Below, piece by piece: positions 1 to 10,990 of a DNA stretch of 64,000 nucleotides. The position numbers and the translations under genes are program-made. Source of the stretch: Diploptera punctata (lineage: Eukaryota; Arthropoda; Insecta; Blattodea; Blaberidae); the NCBI GenBank assembly GCA_030220185.1, contig JASPKZ010003421.1, positions 1,400,001 through 1,464,000 of the forward strand. The letters are read 5' to 3'. Within the stretch, counting starts at the first letter, position 1. Each line of letters starts with the position of its first letter. The notes under the pieces are model-generated. The model did no database searches, was not told the origin of the DNA, and worked only from the letters and a program-made list of their open reading frames with translations.

Positions 1-401
1 CATCTCTTTTTTATCTTTCCTATCCTGTCTCTCTGGACTGAACGCTTGTTGTTTTCCGACCCTGATTGTGTTAGAGTATTCGAGGCCGAGGGGATTATTT
101 CACCTTATCTTTTCTGTCAAAGTCTTCATTATTAGGAGCAGATCAGACTCTTAGCTGTAGTGAAAGCAACAGATCTGAGGATGGACATCTGAAAAAATAC
201 CTGGTCCTCCAGCTTGGGGTTGATGCGGTAGGCCAGCTCCCTCCCATTAGAAAAAATACAATGATAAAAACCTAAGAGAGATAAGCCGGTCGGATTAAAA
301 GGAAGACGAATCAAGGTACTGAAAAGGACTCTGCTAATTAAAACGTGAAATGTACAAGGCGTAAGAAATAAAATATAGGCAATTCTTGACTTAAATGTTC
401 G
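1..401. other. Unassigned left edge
   Basis: I recognise no gene or repeat family here. Short open frames on both strands lack domain-like composition. The stretch ends at the outer edge of the Penelope-like foldback. Confidence 0.4.
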
Positions 402-457
402 TTAATATAAAATTATGGAATATTCACCTGAAAGGTCCGTCTTCTCAACTTAATTAA

Positions 458-855
458 TCATTTAACTGTAGCGCTTTCGGGACTTGTCCCATCATCGGCA
501 GGTTTCAAAACTGGTGTTTCACTGAAGATCTGGTAGAGGGGGTTGCATGTATTGGGTTCGTTTTCGTTTATCAGGCTGTCGTTGTTGTGAGCTGCTTTCA
601 TCTCTTCGAGTACGTTTATCTTCGCTGGATTATTTTCTCTGTGCATTACTGTTAGGGTGTTTTCAATATTTAACATGCGATGTCCTTCATGGATAACGTG
701 TTTTGCATAGCTTGATTTCCCTTCTGCGTGAATGAAGTCTCGAAAATGTTCTTTGAATCTGATGTTAAAACTCCTGTTTGTCCTTCCTACATAAAATTTG
801 TTGCAGTCCTTACATGTCAGTTTATAAACTCCTTTGCTGTTGAAAATGTTATTTT
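458..855 (-). pseudogene. Penelope-like C-terminal fragment, second arm
   Basis: This is the mirror copy of the GIY-YIG fragment. The last 72 residues, from MLNIENTL to SATVK, read the same as those on the plus arm, and the GVYKLTC segment is also open in the same frame up to the inner edge of the arm. A stop codon lies just upstream in the spacer, and no start or reverse transcriptase precedes it, so it is not a functional gene. Confidence 0.7.
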
Positions 856-1310
856 TTATTATGTTTATTGGTTATAACAAATTAAACAACATAGTAAACA
901 ATAACATTGAAGAAAATAACATTTTCAACAGCAAAGGAGTTTATAAACTGACATGTAAGGACTGCAACAAATTTTATGTAGGAAGGACAAACAGGAGTTT
1001 TAACATCAGATTCAAAGAACATTTTCGAGACTTCATTCACGCAGAAGGGAAATCAAGCTATGCAAAACACGTTATCCATGAAGGACATCGCATGTTAAAT
1101 ATTGAAAACACCCTAACAGTAATGCACAGAGAAAATAATCCAGCGAAGATAAACGTACTCGAAGAGATGAAAGCAGCTCACAACAACGACAGCCTGATAA
1201 ACGAAAACGAACCCAATACATGCAACCCCCTCTACCAGATCTTCAGTGAAACACCAGTTTTGAAACCTGCCGATGATGGGACAAGTCCCGAAAGCGCTAC
1301 AGTTAAATGA
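834..1310 (+). pseudogene. Penelope-like element C-terminal fragment with GIY-YIG nuclease
   Basis: An open frame of 158 codons. From about residue 33 it carries a GIY-YIG nuclease signature: GVYKLTC, then CNKFYVGRT, then an arginine and histidine cluster (RFKEH). In Penelope-like elements this domain follows the reverse transcriptase and cuts the target DNA. No reverse transcriptase motifs are present, so this is a 5'-truncated copy. The first ~30 residues come from the spacer and the end of the opposite arm and are probably not native. The frame runs to a stop just after a hydrophilic tail (PADDGTSPESATVK). Confidence 0.75.
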
Positions 1311-1390
1311 TTAATTAAGTTGAGGAGACGGATCTTTCAGGTGAATATTCCATAATTTTATATTAATTTTGAAAAATACCTCAACGGAAC

Positions 1391-1734
1391 ACATCATGAA
1401 TCTTATAAAAGTTGATTAAATGTTCGTGTTATATCGGAGTTGACATTGAGCTGATATTTCATCCGGGAGGGCCTCCGTGTCCTTATGTGGTCAAAAAAAT
1501 CATATGTGTGATCAAAAATATAAAATCCTCTCCCAATAGTTGGTGTCCCTGCAAGTCCCGGGTGTTAAAGTACCTACAAAGGGAGAGGTTAGCGGTAAAG
1601 AAACAAGAAACAAAGGTAATAATTTATTAGGAGACTACAGTCATAAATAATATTTTTCACACCGAGTTCATATTGCCTACAAAAATGATGCTATATTTCA
1701 TTATTTTTCTTAGTTTTTTATTGAATATCTCAGA
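1391..1734. other. Unassigned spacer
   Basis: No feature recognised between the Penelope foldback and the SINE-B copy. A small GC-rich patch near 1460-1580 gives a 72-codon open frame with no family resemblance I can name. Confidence 0.3.
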
Positions 1735-2100
1735 TTGTTATTTTGACATTTCTGGTATTCTCTCCTGGTACTGGAGTAATTGTAACCAACTTCTGAGGTT
1801 GGGACGCCTGGAAGGCGGGGTTACGCTGCACCGATGATATGATGGTTGATGATAGTGGTTCGCTAGGAGATTCCGTTATCCTAAACTCAATCTAAGGTGA
1901 ATATGAATTATGATGATTATGGTGGCCGCATGATGTTGGGGGACCGTTTGGGCCTTTAAGTTTCCTGATATTTGTCCTTTAGATGAGGAAAAAAACGCGA
2001 AAAAAATAACACCCCGTAAAATTATCCCGAACCAGACTTGAACTCGGACCTTACAGGAACACGACCTTTCGGGAGAGGACTTTTAAACTCTGGATTACTG
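1735..2100 (-). mobile_element. SINE-B copy, decayed
   Basis: Reading the minus strand, the body matches the SINE-B copy at 37991: a CCGAAC and GTCCAAACGG-type segment, a TTTCCTGA motif, and the long tail with CCCCAACCTCAGAAG and CCAGAAATGTCA. The tRNA-like head near 2060-2100 is badly decayed. The copy is old compared with SINE-A copies in this window. Confidence 0.65.
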
Positions 2101-2214
2101 TACAAGCTTTTTCGGAAATACATAGAATGTTGAGGGCCTCCCTGGATGAGATCAGCTCAATGGTAGGCCCACCTCCGTGACAATATGAACATTAAGACAA
2201 GACACACAATTCCC

Positions 2215-2360
2215 TCATAACATTCATAATAAACAGGACGAATATAACATGAGTATGATAGATGGTTTTCAAAAACTAATTTGGTCTTAAAGTTTCCTGA
2301 CATTGGTTTTAATGAAAAGTTGTCCCGAACGAGAATTGATATCGGGCCCACTGAATCTGA
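2215..2360 (-). mobile_element. SINE-B/A body fragment, decayed
   Basis: A second fragment in the same direction. It contains AAAGTTTCCTGACATT and the decayed B-box region ATATCGGGCCCAC, which align with the body and head of the copy at 42773-43142. Neither end can be defined. Confidence 0.45.
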
Positions 2361-2904
2361 AGCAAAAATGTAATCATGATACAATAATAAGAACTAAAAA
2401 TGTATTTCAAATGAAAGAATAAAGAATTTTTGGGATATGGTTCGTAAATTACGGTTTGAAAATCGTTGAACTACGTTTGTTAGAGAGAGACTTGTTCGTT
2501 TCAGATTATTATATAGAAATAAAATGAGATGGTGCTATAAGTTTTCCGAAGCTAATTACATTAGGACTAAGTTGAAGAGAATTACATCGCAGCTCTCGGG
2601 ATCTGTTGGGGATTGTTACTACCCGGTGATTCGCAGGTTTATAAATGATAATATTCCCATTGAATCAAGTCAATGACTAAAAATAATTAATTGAATTTAT
2701 ATCATCAATCAACGACAGTTTTAAACCCTTTAGAAAAACTCCACATTCACTTTACGATGGATTAAACATACCTATATATTTACCGGTATTTAATAAATGT
2801 AAGCTTTCTCTTTACGCAGTTATGTATATTTATTTGTCCTTCCACCCCGTGACTCACTCTTAATTCCAGTTTTTAGTTTTTTCTGAGAATAAATTAATAT
2901 AATA
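2361..2904. other. Unassigned AT-rich spacer
   Basis: No recognisable gene or repeat family. Composition is AT-rich like the rest of the window. Confidence 0.3.
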
Positions 2905-3615
2905 CTGAGGATGTGGTTATTATTCAAGAAAATGAAAATAATTTGCAGTACTCTTTACATCAATTAAATCAGTTATGCCAAGAATATAATTTTAAAATAT
3001 CAAAAGAAAAAACAAAAATAATGGCATTTTGGGGAAACGATCATGTAAGATCAAAAAATCATAATAGAAAACAAACCTCCGGAACAAGTAACAAATTTTA
3101 ATTATTTGGCTTGTAATTTTACTATAAACACAAAAACTGAAAGAGACATACATATGAAACTGTCGAAATTTCAAATGATATGTGGAACTATACATAAAAC
3201 ATTAAGGAATAAAACAAGAAGAGATACTAGATTGAAGTTTTATAAAACATTGGCAGTTCCTGCATTACTTTATGAGAGCGAAACTTGGGTAATGGCCAAA
3301 ACATTGCAAAGTAGAATTCAAAGCGCAGAAATGAACTTCCTTATGAAAACAAAAAGCTGCACAAGATTGGATCGGATAAGGAATGAAGATATAAGAACAG
3401 AGTTAAATATATATCCATTGGATGAGAAAACCAGGGAATATAGAGAGAGATGGTTTACACATGTGGAAAGAATGAATGTAACAAGATTACCAAGATCAGC
3501 ATTCAACTACAAGCAAGCCAAGAGGTTCAAGGAATGTAGGAAGGCCAGTGAAAAGATGGACAGAACAACTGTGAGGCGGAACAGGCAATTTGCCTAGCCC
3601 GTGAAGTGAAGAAGA
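2905..3615 (+). pseudogene. LINE-B reverse transcriptase C-terminal fragment
   Basis: Two open segments in different frames (2913-3101, 3106-3597) form one non-LTR retrotransposon C-terminus, broken by a frameshift near 3100. The first has SKEKTKIMAF, the segment after the catalytic loop. The second has FYKTLAVPALLYESETW, LDRIRNEDIRTELNI and RERWFTHVERM, which are typical of the region downstream of the reverse transcriptase in insect endonuclease/reverse transcriptase LINEs. The catalytic YADD is absent because the copy is 5'-truncated. It ends in a short GAAGAAGAAG tail. The clade (RTE-like or CR1/jockey-like) cannot be fixed from this alone. Confidence 0.75.
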
Positions 3616-4669
3616 AGAAATTAATAGAAATGCATATCAATCTACACGATGAAGACATAAATAATTGTAAATATGGATGTCCCTATTTCTCATTGCCCAT
3701 ACCTGGTTTCCGTAAAATGTTGTAACACGTAGCGGTGACGTGGGATAGATAGAATTTCTTTAATCATAAATTTACACCACTATATACAAAAGCTCAGTCT
3801 TCTTTATTTCCTTCATAAAAATTCACTGTATAACCACATATGATTATTCTGTTTGAGTCTCTCAGAAACGCACTTTCTGTTATATTATAATTATTCACAA
3901 TATCTTGCAAAACTATATTCCTTGTCTTTCTATATACTGTATTACCTTCACTGCCACTTTCAAGTCACAACTGGAAGCCAAAAGACTCGCATCTCTTTTT
4001 TATGGGAGGATCTGAACTATTTGGTAAACCGATCTTGATATCTCATGAATCGAAACCTCGAGAGCCGATCCTCCTAGAAAGCGATGAATAGACGGATCTG
4101 AAAAGCGATCTTTCGAGGAAACATGTGGAGAAATGTCTGCGAGTTGTATAAGTGATTTATTATTCACGAATCCAAATCCTTTAGGCCTTATAAGGTGAGA
4201 TTTCAGTCTTGCCGCCGCCCGCGAAACTGAAAGGAGGTCAATTGAGCAACGGATCAACAATGTGTCACAATGTTATTGGTCTTGTTAATATTTTATATAG
4301 GCTTATTCGTGTGTGCCTTTTTACTATAGAATGTTTTATAATTTTGTAAATAATTATCATTGTTTTGTTGTGTTCACGGTTTTTTGTCAGTGATATCTAA
4401 TTCATCGGAAATATATTGTACCCTCGTAACTCCTAACAAAGAGAGGCTAAGGCTCAAAATTGGGCTATGCCATGGTAGATGTTGTAGACCCAAGATAAGG
4501 AAAATCATTTACTCTCACATAATTGTTTTTTAAACAAATTTTATTTAAGACAGGATGTTTCCTAAGAAAGACCATCTACTTTGTTTTTTTATTTATTGAT
4601 CTCCATATAGATTTTTCATATACATTGTTTAAATGATGCAATGAATATTGAAGATTATCTTCTGCTATT
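3616..4669. other. Unassigned, about 1 kb
   Basis: No gene recognised. The block at 4060-4250 is richer in GC and starts and ends with CCTCGAG/TTTCGAGG-like inverted words, perhaps an old repeat. The remainder is AT-rich. Confidence 0.3.
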
Positions 4670-5130
4670 TATTATTATATAAAACTTTCTTCGTTAGAGG
4701 ATTGCCACAAGTACAAAGTGATATAGACAATTAATTTTCGAAATTGATTAAATACATTTTGTAAATACATTAAAAAATGTTTAAATTGTAATTCAAGTAC
4801 ATTCTATAAAGTGTAAATTTTGTAAAGGTGATTTCTTAAAATTGAAATTGATCCTCTAATAGCAGCGATGGTAATTTTAGAAAGATACACTCTGTCCAAA
4901 TCTAAGATATTCCAAAATTTAGCTAAGAATCCCGGTATGGTTCCTCTTGCCCCGATCATCAATCCTGTGACAGTTATACTATCTAATTGGTATTTATCTT
5001 TGCAAAAGTCAATTGTTGGCTCATATATGGCTCGAACTGAATCATCTATAAAAAGTAATGCGTCAATTTGTCAAATTCAGAATCTTGACGACATTATCTC
5101 TATGGGCTTTTGCTGAGGAAACATTCTAAG
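4670..5130 (-). pseudogene. LINE-E 3' end, restriction-like endonuclease region
   Basis: On the minus strand a decayed reading frame contains IYEPTID-like, KYQLDSITVTGL and GARGTIPGFLAKFWN segments, followed by a hydrophobic ILRNHLYK end and an AT-rich 3' region. The same order occurs at 16880-17520, including the untranslated block with AGAGGATTGCC. In R2-like and related retrotransposons this region sits at or just after a PD-(D/E)XK endonuclease. Here the endonuclease core itself is not readable, and sequence upstream of 5040 diverges from the other copy. Confidence 0.55.
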
Positions 5131-5272
5131 TGGCATCGAGTCATCGGATTTGACTGATTCTGGATGCTCACCATTAAGAAGTAAGAATAAGCAAGTTTTA
5201 TAAATTTCAATTGGTTGGGATGAATGCATTCGGTTACTCTCTCCATTCCTGGATATTTTTGTTCCTGTAGCG

Positions 5273-5274
<2 letters not shown>

Positions 5275-5330
<56 letters not shown>
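5275..5330. repeat. (TAA)n microsatellite
   Basis: About 55 bp of nearly perfect AAT/TAA repeats. It creates a spurious poly-isoleucine frame on the minus strand. Confidence 0.95.
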
Positions 5331-5334
<4 letters not shown>

Positions 5335-5389
5335 GCACATCCTTGTATAACATGACTGTAAATTTCTGGCTATCATATCCTGGTATATG

Positions 5390-5490
5390 TGTGCATGTTG
5401 AGTGGAAGAAAATACTTTATGGCGTTAATAAATAAAACATGTTTATTATTATTATTATTTTTATTATTATTATTATTATTATTCTAGCTT
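5390..5490 (+). mobile_element. LINE-C 3' tail fragment
   Basis: A GTTGAGTGGAAGA block, a TTATGGCGTTAA block, an AATAAA signal and then (TTA)n. This is the same order as the 3' ends at 40912-41012 and 60860-60985. Only the untranslated tail remains, consistent with strong 5' truncation. Confidence 0.55.
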
Positions 5491-6004
5491 TTGACTGCAA
5501 TTGAAGTTGTCGTATATATGCTCTGGGACTTTATCATTGTATTAAAATCTGTTACTATTCACTCTATCAAAGGTTTATCTAAAATAAAAAAGGCAATATG
5601 AGTCTCTAAATTAAATTCTTTGTTTTTTAACCAAGAGTTTCATAGTAAAATAGCCATCATTATAAGGTATCTCTTGGAAAACCACATTCTGTTCGTCCCC
5701 AAAGATATTTTCATAACATGCGTAGAGTTTATTTGTTAATGATACTAGTATTTATGTAAATTTTATAGCCACAATTTGATACTTTTCCCTCTATATCCAA
5801 GTATTTTAAAATATGTTCTTGTGTGTAGGCATGTCAATTGATTTAGTCATTCTTTGGAGTATTTTGTCTTTCCCATATTGTATTTAAGATAGCCTATTTT
5901 AAAATATTTGTAAATATGTTGTGCTAGGCTATAGTGTTTAAATAATCAGCTACTTATTAGATCTGCACCAGATTTTTTTTGTCATTTTTCAATTTATGCA
6001 GAAC

Positions 6005-6088
<84 letters not shown>

Positions 6089-6393
6089 TGTGATTAATGC
6101 CGCATCTAAGCGACAAAATCAATTGTAAATGAATTTGCATACTTCTTACTTATTGATTTGTTCTCCTCATTTATTAAGACTGTTCAGAATATTTATTTAT
6201 TATGATAAGAGCTCGGACTTCATTGCCTTTTCATTGCCGTTTCGCTTTCAAACAGTTGACTACACAGGTAGTTAGTCCTGTCCCGTGTGCAGTGCCACAG
6301 TCATTGGCGTCTTTACTGTGCTGCTATAAGTAGGCCTATAGTATGCAGTCAAGTCATAATACTGATCATCACGATCTGATGAATGATTACAAC
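5490..6393. other. AT-rich spacer with a long (TA)n run
   Basis: No gene recognised. A (TA)n/(TATG) microsatellite of about 80 bp occupies 6008-6088. The stretch may include the 5' non-coding part and terminal repeat of the hAT element that follows, but I could not identify a terminal inverted repeat. Confidence 0.4.
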
Positions 6394-7880
6394 ATGCCGA
6401 AACCCAAACACACACAAGATGAATTCACTTGTACGTTAGTACGGTCGTGAGTATGTTTGCGTAAAACAAGATAAAATATGTTGTAAATTGTGTAATGTAG
6501 AGTTGAAGGGGGAGAGAAGAATTTTTATCAAGAGCCATTGCAAATCTAAAACACAGATTGGGAATGTAAAACATAAGCTTGACGATGAAATACAGTCATC
6601 TACACAAGGAGTTTCAGACACTTGTAATCATCGTGAATTTTACAAGGATTTATGCAAAGTGATGGTTTCTGCTAATATTCCTTTCAATAAAGTGCAAAAT
6701 CCAACTAATAAATTTTTTTGAGAAATATATGGTATAAAAAATTCCTTGTGAAACAACTTTACGCAGATATTATTTATCTCCTTGTTATGAAGACATTCTG
6801 AAATACATTAAAAATACTGTGGCAGATCATAAAATATGGGTGTCAATCGATGAAACCCAGGATGCGTCCAGAAGGTCTGTAGGAAATGTGATAGTGGTGA
6901 TATTATCACCTGAAAACCCCGGGGATAAATTTTTGTTAACTACCGAGGTCTTAAATAAAGTCAACCATTCAAAAATCGACAACCTTTTTGAAAATGCTAT
7001 GTCTCTTCTATGGCCCAATGAAATAAAAAGAGACAATGTTTTTCTATTTGTAACAGACGCAGCCCCTTATATGTTGAAAGCAGCTTCCAGAATTAAAGAA
7101 CGATATCCGAATATGATACATCTAACTTGCTTGGCCCATGGACTTCACCGAGTAGCCGAAAGAATTAGGTTGCATTTCTCTGATGTGGACATTTTGTATC
7201 AAACATGAGAAAATATTTTTAAAGGCCCCTTCTAGGAAACAGAAATTTAAGGAAATTGCATCACAAATCCCTTTGTCACCTCAACCTGTTTTAACTCGAT
7301 GGGGGACTTGGTTGCAGATCACTGCATACTACTTACAGCATAATGAAGTGATTGTTAAAGTAGTTAATACATTTAATGCTGAAGAAAGTTCGGCGATAAA
7401 AATTGTGAAATCTCTGATATCAGGACAACTGTATCAAAATTTGCTGGTAATCAACAACGTCTACAAAGACATACCTTTAATAATAATAAAAACTGGAATC
7501 TTCACATATAGCATTGATTGATTCCATAAAACTGGTAGAAATTTTATCGCGACATTTTGATGAAACAGGAGGTAGTTTTGGCATCTGAAATTGCAAAACA
7601 GAAATTGCAAAGTGTATTGCTGAAAAACCCTGGATACTCAGCTATTTGCAGTATAAAGGATTTTCTAATGGACAACAAGAACGCATGTACTGTCTCCATG
7701 TTAGATACCTGTGATATACCGTACTTTCGTTTTGCACCAGTTACCTCATGTGAAGTAGAAAGGAGTTTTTCTAAATATAAACTTTGCTTGAACAGTCACC
7801 GAAGAAGTTTTTCTTTTGAAACTTTACGGAAATACATTGTTATTCATTGTAACAGCTCTACAGAAGCGAAACGAGTTTAA
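6394..7880 (+). pseudogene. hAT-superfamily transposase, multiply broken
   Basis: Several open segments in different frames together read as one transposase. A likely start is at 6394 (MPKPKHTQ). After a frameshift comes a zinc-finger (CCKLCN, then a KSHCKSK segment). The core at 6819-7208 has SIDETQD and FVTDAAPYM, which carry the expected first and second catalytic aspartates, then TCLAHGLHRVAE. The region 7183-7521 has TRWGTWLQ. The C-terminus (7557-7880) has CEVERSFSKYK, the hAT dimerisation signature. At least three frame breaks and an early stop show that it is dead. Terminal inverted repeats and an 8-bp target duplication were not found. Confidence 0.75.
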
Positions 7881-8800
7881 CTAACAGGGTTTTAAAAATA
7901 TTATGTACAGTGCACATACTTTTTTTGTGTTACCTCTTTATTTAAAACTGTACGAAGAAAATAATTGTGCAGAAATAATGAACTTGTTATTTTTTGTAAT
8001 AATGTATGCAGCATTGTATTTATAGATGCACAAAGAGAATTAATGTACGGAAATTATAAATTTGTTTAACTTTTTGTTGTACTGTAGCGTTTAATTTAAA
8101 AAGTTAAAAAATATTTTACGCAACAAAATAAACTTGTAATCCCCAGTTAGCTACTTATTTCATTACCCACCTATACCTCCTGTAAACAGTACAGCACAAA
8201 TGCCATACTAGTCAGACTAGTGCTACTACACCCCCTACTACTCTCTCATCAAGCAATATTATGTATAGGAAAAATGCACTTAATCTAACTTCATGTCCGA
8301 ACCCTAATTATGATTGTTTATCATTTTAAATGACCAAGCTTTTTTATATTTGTTTTGTGTGTATAATATTAATTTACGTATTATTTTTCTTATATATCTT
8401 TCTATTCTCTTATTTAAGTTGGGTTTCTGAATTATCTAACTTGTTTCCTAAACTTTGTTTAAGTTTGCTATGCATTTCCTGAATTCCCCCAGTAGACACT
8501 CATGATTGTACACGATAGTTACCCACGTATCATAATAGATTGTTTTTGATTTAAATACGAAAAAACTAGGAATATTCCAGTGCACAATATTTTTCATATC
8601 CGTAGTCAACATGTATAGATAATATGATATATGAATATTAAAATACACAAAATAAACAATATTTGTTGTATTTATTTATTTCAAGATTATTTCTGTTATA
8701 TACACAGATATACAATTTCTTTCTTCCACATTTCCCGGTCTTGCATGTCTGCTTCTGTCATGTTTCTCTTCTTCATGTTGTCTTTCGTATCCGAGGCTAT
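7881..8800. other. Unassigned AT-rich spacer
   Basis: No gene recognised. The first part may be the 3' non-coding part of the hAT element. A CT/CA-rich block at 8160-8250 has short TACTA/TAGTA repeats but no clear structure. Confidence 0.3.
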
Positions 8801-8819
8801 ATATTTTGGTTTTTTAACA

Positions 8820-9200
8820 TAAACTTTTTTTTTCAATGTATGAGGAGCTGGCCTATAGCACAAACCCCCAACCTAGAAGACCAGAGACTTTTTTTCTGGA
8901 GTCCACCATAGATCAGTTGCTTTCACTGTCAGTTTCACCGACAGAGGTAACTGTATTACGCCAGTTTTCCCCATGTATAACTGGCGTAATACAGTTACCT
9001 CTCTTGGTGAAACTGGCCCTAAGAGTCTGAACCACCCATTATTGCCTCATCCGCTGTCTGCACCATACCGTAGGTCTCCTACTCTGCTGTATCCGCCGTT
9101 GGGATCCTCACCGTAACCCTGGCTAGCCACGCTCATAAGGTACTATGAGCTAGGTTTTTAACGAGGTGTTACTTCTCCCCCTCCTCCTTTCTCATCCGGA
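8820..9200. repeat. Unclassified GC-richer repeat interrupted by a MITE
   Basis: The block starts with AACCCCCAACCT, shared with 15685-15700, and continues after the MITE with a GC-rich stretch ending near GGACTTGGGACCGG. The shared motif and composition suggest an older dispersed repeat, class unknown. Confidence 0.35.
8930..9015. mobile_element. Hairpin MITE, copy 1
   Basis: Two 37-bp arms (8930-8966, 8979-9015) are inverted complements with very few mismatches across a 12-bp loop. The arm contains AGAGGTAACTGTATTACGCC. A second copy with the same arms is at 19433-19532, so this is a dispersed foldback element rather than a chance palindrome. The transposase that moves it is unknown. Confidence 0.75.
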
Positions 9201-9328
9201 CTTGGGACCGGTGGAGTATATGAAGAATAGAATTAGTAAGTTCGTGATGGAGGTGTTTCTAATTTATTATTAGGCCTGTTTTTATTATCAATATTGAACC
9301 ATAACTTATCCAATGGAGTATATTTTAT

Positions 9329-9331
<3 letters not shown>

Positions 9332-9361
<30 letters not shown>

Positions 9362-9362
9362 A
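9332..9362. repeat. (AC)n(AT)n microsatellite
   Basis: About 18 bp of AC followed by AT repeats, abutting the 3' side of a SINE-C copy. Confidence 0.9.
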
Positions 9363-9365
9363 GTA

Positions 9366-9663
9366 AAGTAAAGTGATCCCACTACAGGTCTCAGGAGGCC
9401 CTTGGGGTAGTAAGACGTTAAGGTTCCCACTTTTTTATAGACAATCGCACTGGATGTCAGCCGGGTTGTCAGCCCTGCGTGACGGCCACATTTGCCCCCA
9501 GAACAGGCGTCTGGGATTCATTTCCGTTAGAGGCCGAGTCGATCCCAGGGCCATAGTGCCGCCAGAGGGTTTGGGTCAGTTTAAAAACCTGACTCCATTG
9601 GGACTCGAACCATCGACCTTCCGGTTTGTAGCGCAGTGCCTTAATCACTACGGTACGGCGTGA
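9366..9663 (-). mobile_element. SINE-C copy 1
   Basis: Read on the minus strand the 5' end is tRNA-like: an A box (TAGTGATTAAGGC) and a B box (GGTTCGAGTCC) with suitable spacing for internal RNA polymerase III initiation. The body has TGACCCAAACCCTC, GCCATAGTG..., CGTCACGCAGGGCTGAC and a CCAAGGGCCTCC tail. It is flanked on both sides by CA/TA microsatellites, so target duplications cannot be told. Confidence 0.8.
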
Positions 9664-9675
9664 CACACACACACG

Positions 9676-9712
<37 letters not shown>
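9663..9712. repeat. (AC)n(AT)n microsatellite
   Basis: AC then AT repeats next to the tRNA-like end of SINE-C copy 1. Confidence 0.9.
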
Positions 9713-9714
<2 letters not shown>

Positions 9715-10560
9715 GTTTTGGTATGAAAGATGGCAAATTAATAAAACAAAATGTCATCTGAATTGTCTTAAAACCAGATCAATTCCTCAAATATAGGTCG
9801 ATTGATGGAGCATTGCAAAACATTAAAAGCTGGGAGTTCGTAAAAAAAATAGAAGAGATGGAATACAAATGTAGATAGGGCCAAAACTTAAATGAAATTG
9901 TAGTGCCTAGAGGAGAAGAGGAGAATGATCAAGAATATGATATTTTTAATTCATGATTTCAAATTACGTCATACGAGTTGGAGTCCCAGTAAAGTCGGTA
10001 AAGTTTTAATAATTTAGATAATTTTAATGCGACATGAACCTTCTCTGCAGTGAAATAGTTTGCATACACTGACAATATTGTGATGTAAATTAAATCCCCA
10101 AGGGATGGAACTACGAGTTCTCTTTCTCGGAACAGATAATTCCAAAAAGATGTAGGTAGGATTTGAATTTGGTTCTGCAGTATGGGGCAGCTAATACATT
10201 TAGTAGCTTGCAAATGTTGAGACTATCCACAGAGAACATGTACTGCACAAGTAGAGAGTTTTCTCAACTAATTTGTATTTGTGTGAGAGACAATCAATAG
10301 AAGCAATGTTACTGCTAGTATTTTTCTGTACACTCTACTATATTATGGTATCCTATACTAACCAATCCAATCCCACATTATTTTCTTCTGCCCTACTTTG
10401 CTATATCCTAAAACACAATAAACCGTCTTTCTCTGTGAAATTAATCTTGTTATGCCCTCTCTGTGTAACTAATTCAAACAATTATTTAATCTTGACCTAA
10501 CCAACTCTGTTTTACATTGTATCACTAGAACTTTTAATTTTTGTAATTTATAAGTACTTA
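9712..10560. other. Unassigned AT-rich spacer
   Basis: No feature recognised in about 850 bp. Short open frames have no family resemblance. Confidence 0.3.
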
Positions 10561-10844
10561 CTTAATACAGGCTTTCCACTTTACAGCAGTTTGCCCTTGA
10601 TTCCAGCTTTCCAGAGATTCCTATCTTCCCATTGACCATCTTCCATACCCCTCTTCATCATGGCATCATATATTCCCTCATACCATGCTCTTCTACTTCT
10701 CCCCCTCTTCCTTCTGCCTGGTACCATCCAATCCAACACCTGTTTAGGCCACTGGTCTTCCGACATCCGTTGTACATGTCCATTCCACTGTAGAGCTCTC
10801 TTTGTTATCCTATCGATAACGCTTTCTTGTGCATCCATTTATTG

Positions 10845-10879
<35 letters not shown>

Positions 10880-10939
10880 CTTGGCGACAGAAATGGATGG
10901 ATTACGGAAAAGTATGAGAATATCCAGGCTACAACATAT

Positions 10940-10990
<51 letters not shown>

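Larger units (their letters stand above)
402..1366. mobile_element. Penelope-like element 3' end as a near-perfect foldback
   Basis: Two inverted arms of 454 bp each (402-855 and 913-1366) face each other across a 57-bp spacer. The arms align without gaps (402+1366 = 855+913). I saw only a few substitutions, for example near the outer ends, where GGTCCGTCTTCTC faces the complement of GAGGAGACGGATC. Each arm encodes the C-terminal GIY-YIG region of a Penelope-like retroelement. Known Penelope elements often carry partial tandem or inverted copies, so this fits a head-to-head pair of 5'-truncated copies. A hairpin-templated duplication is an alternative. The high arm identity implies a recent origin or ongoing conversion. 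Confidence 0.85.

Noticed and set aside
5077..5376. Minus-strand frame with a long isoleucine run
   Set aside because: The run is the translation of an (AAT)n microsatellite; the flanks show no domain.
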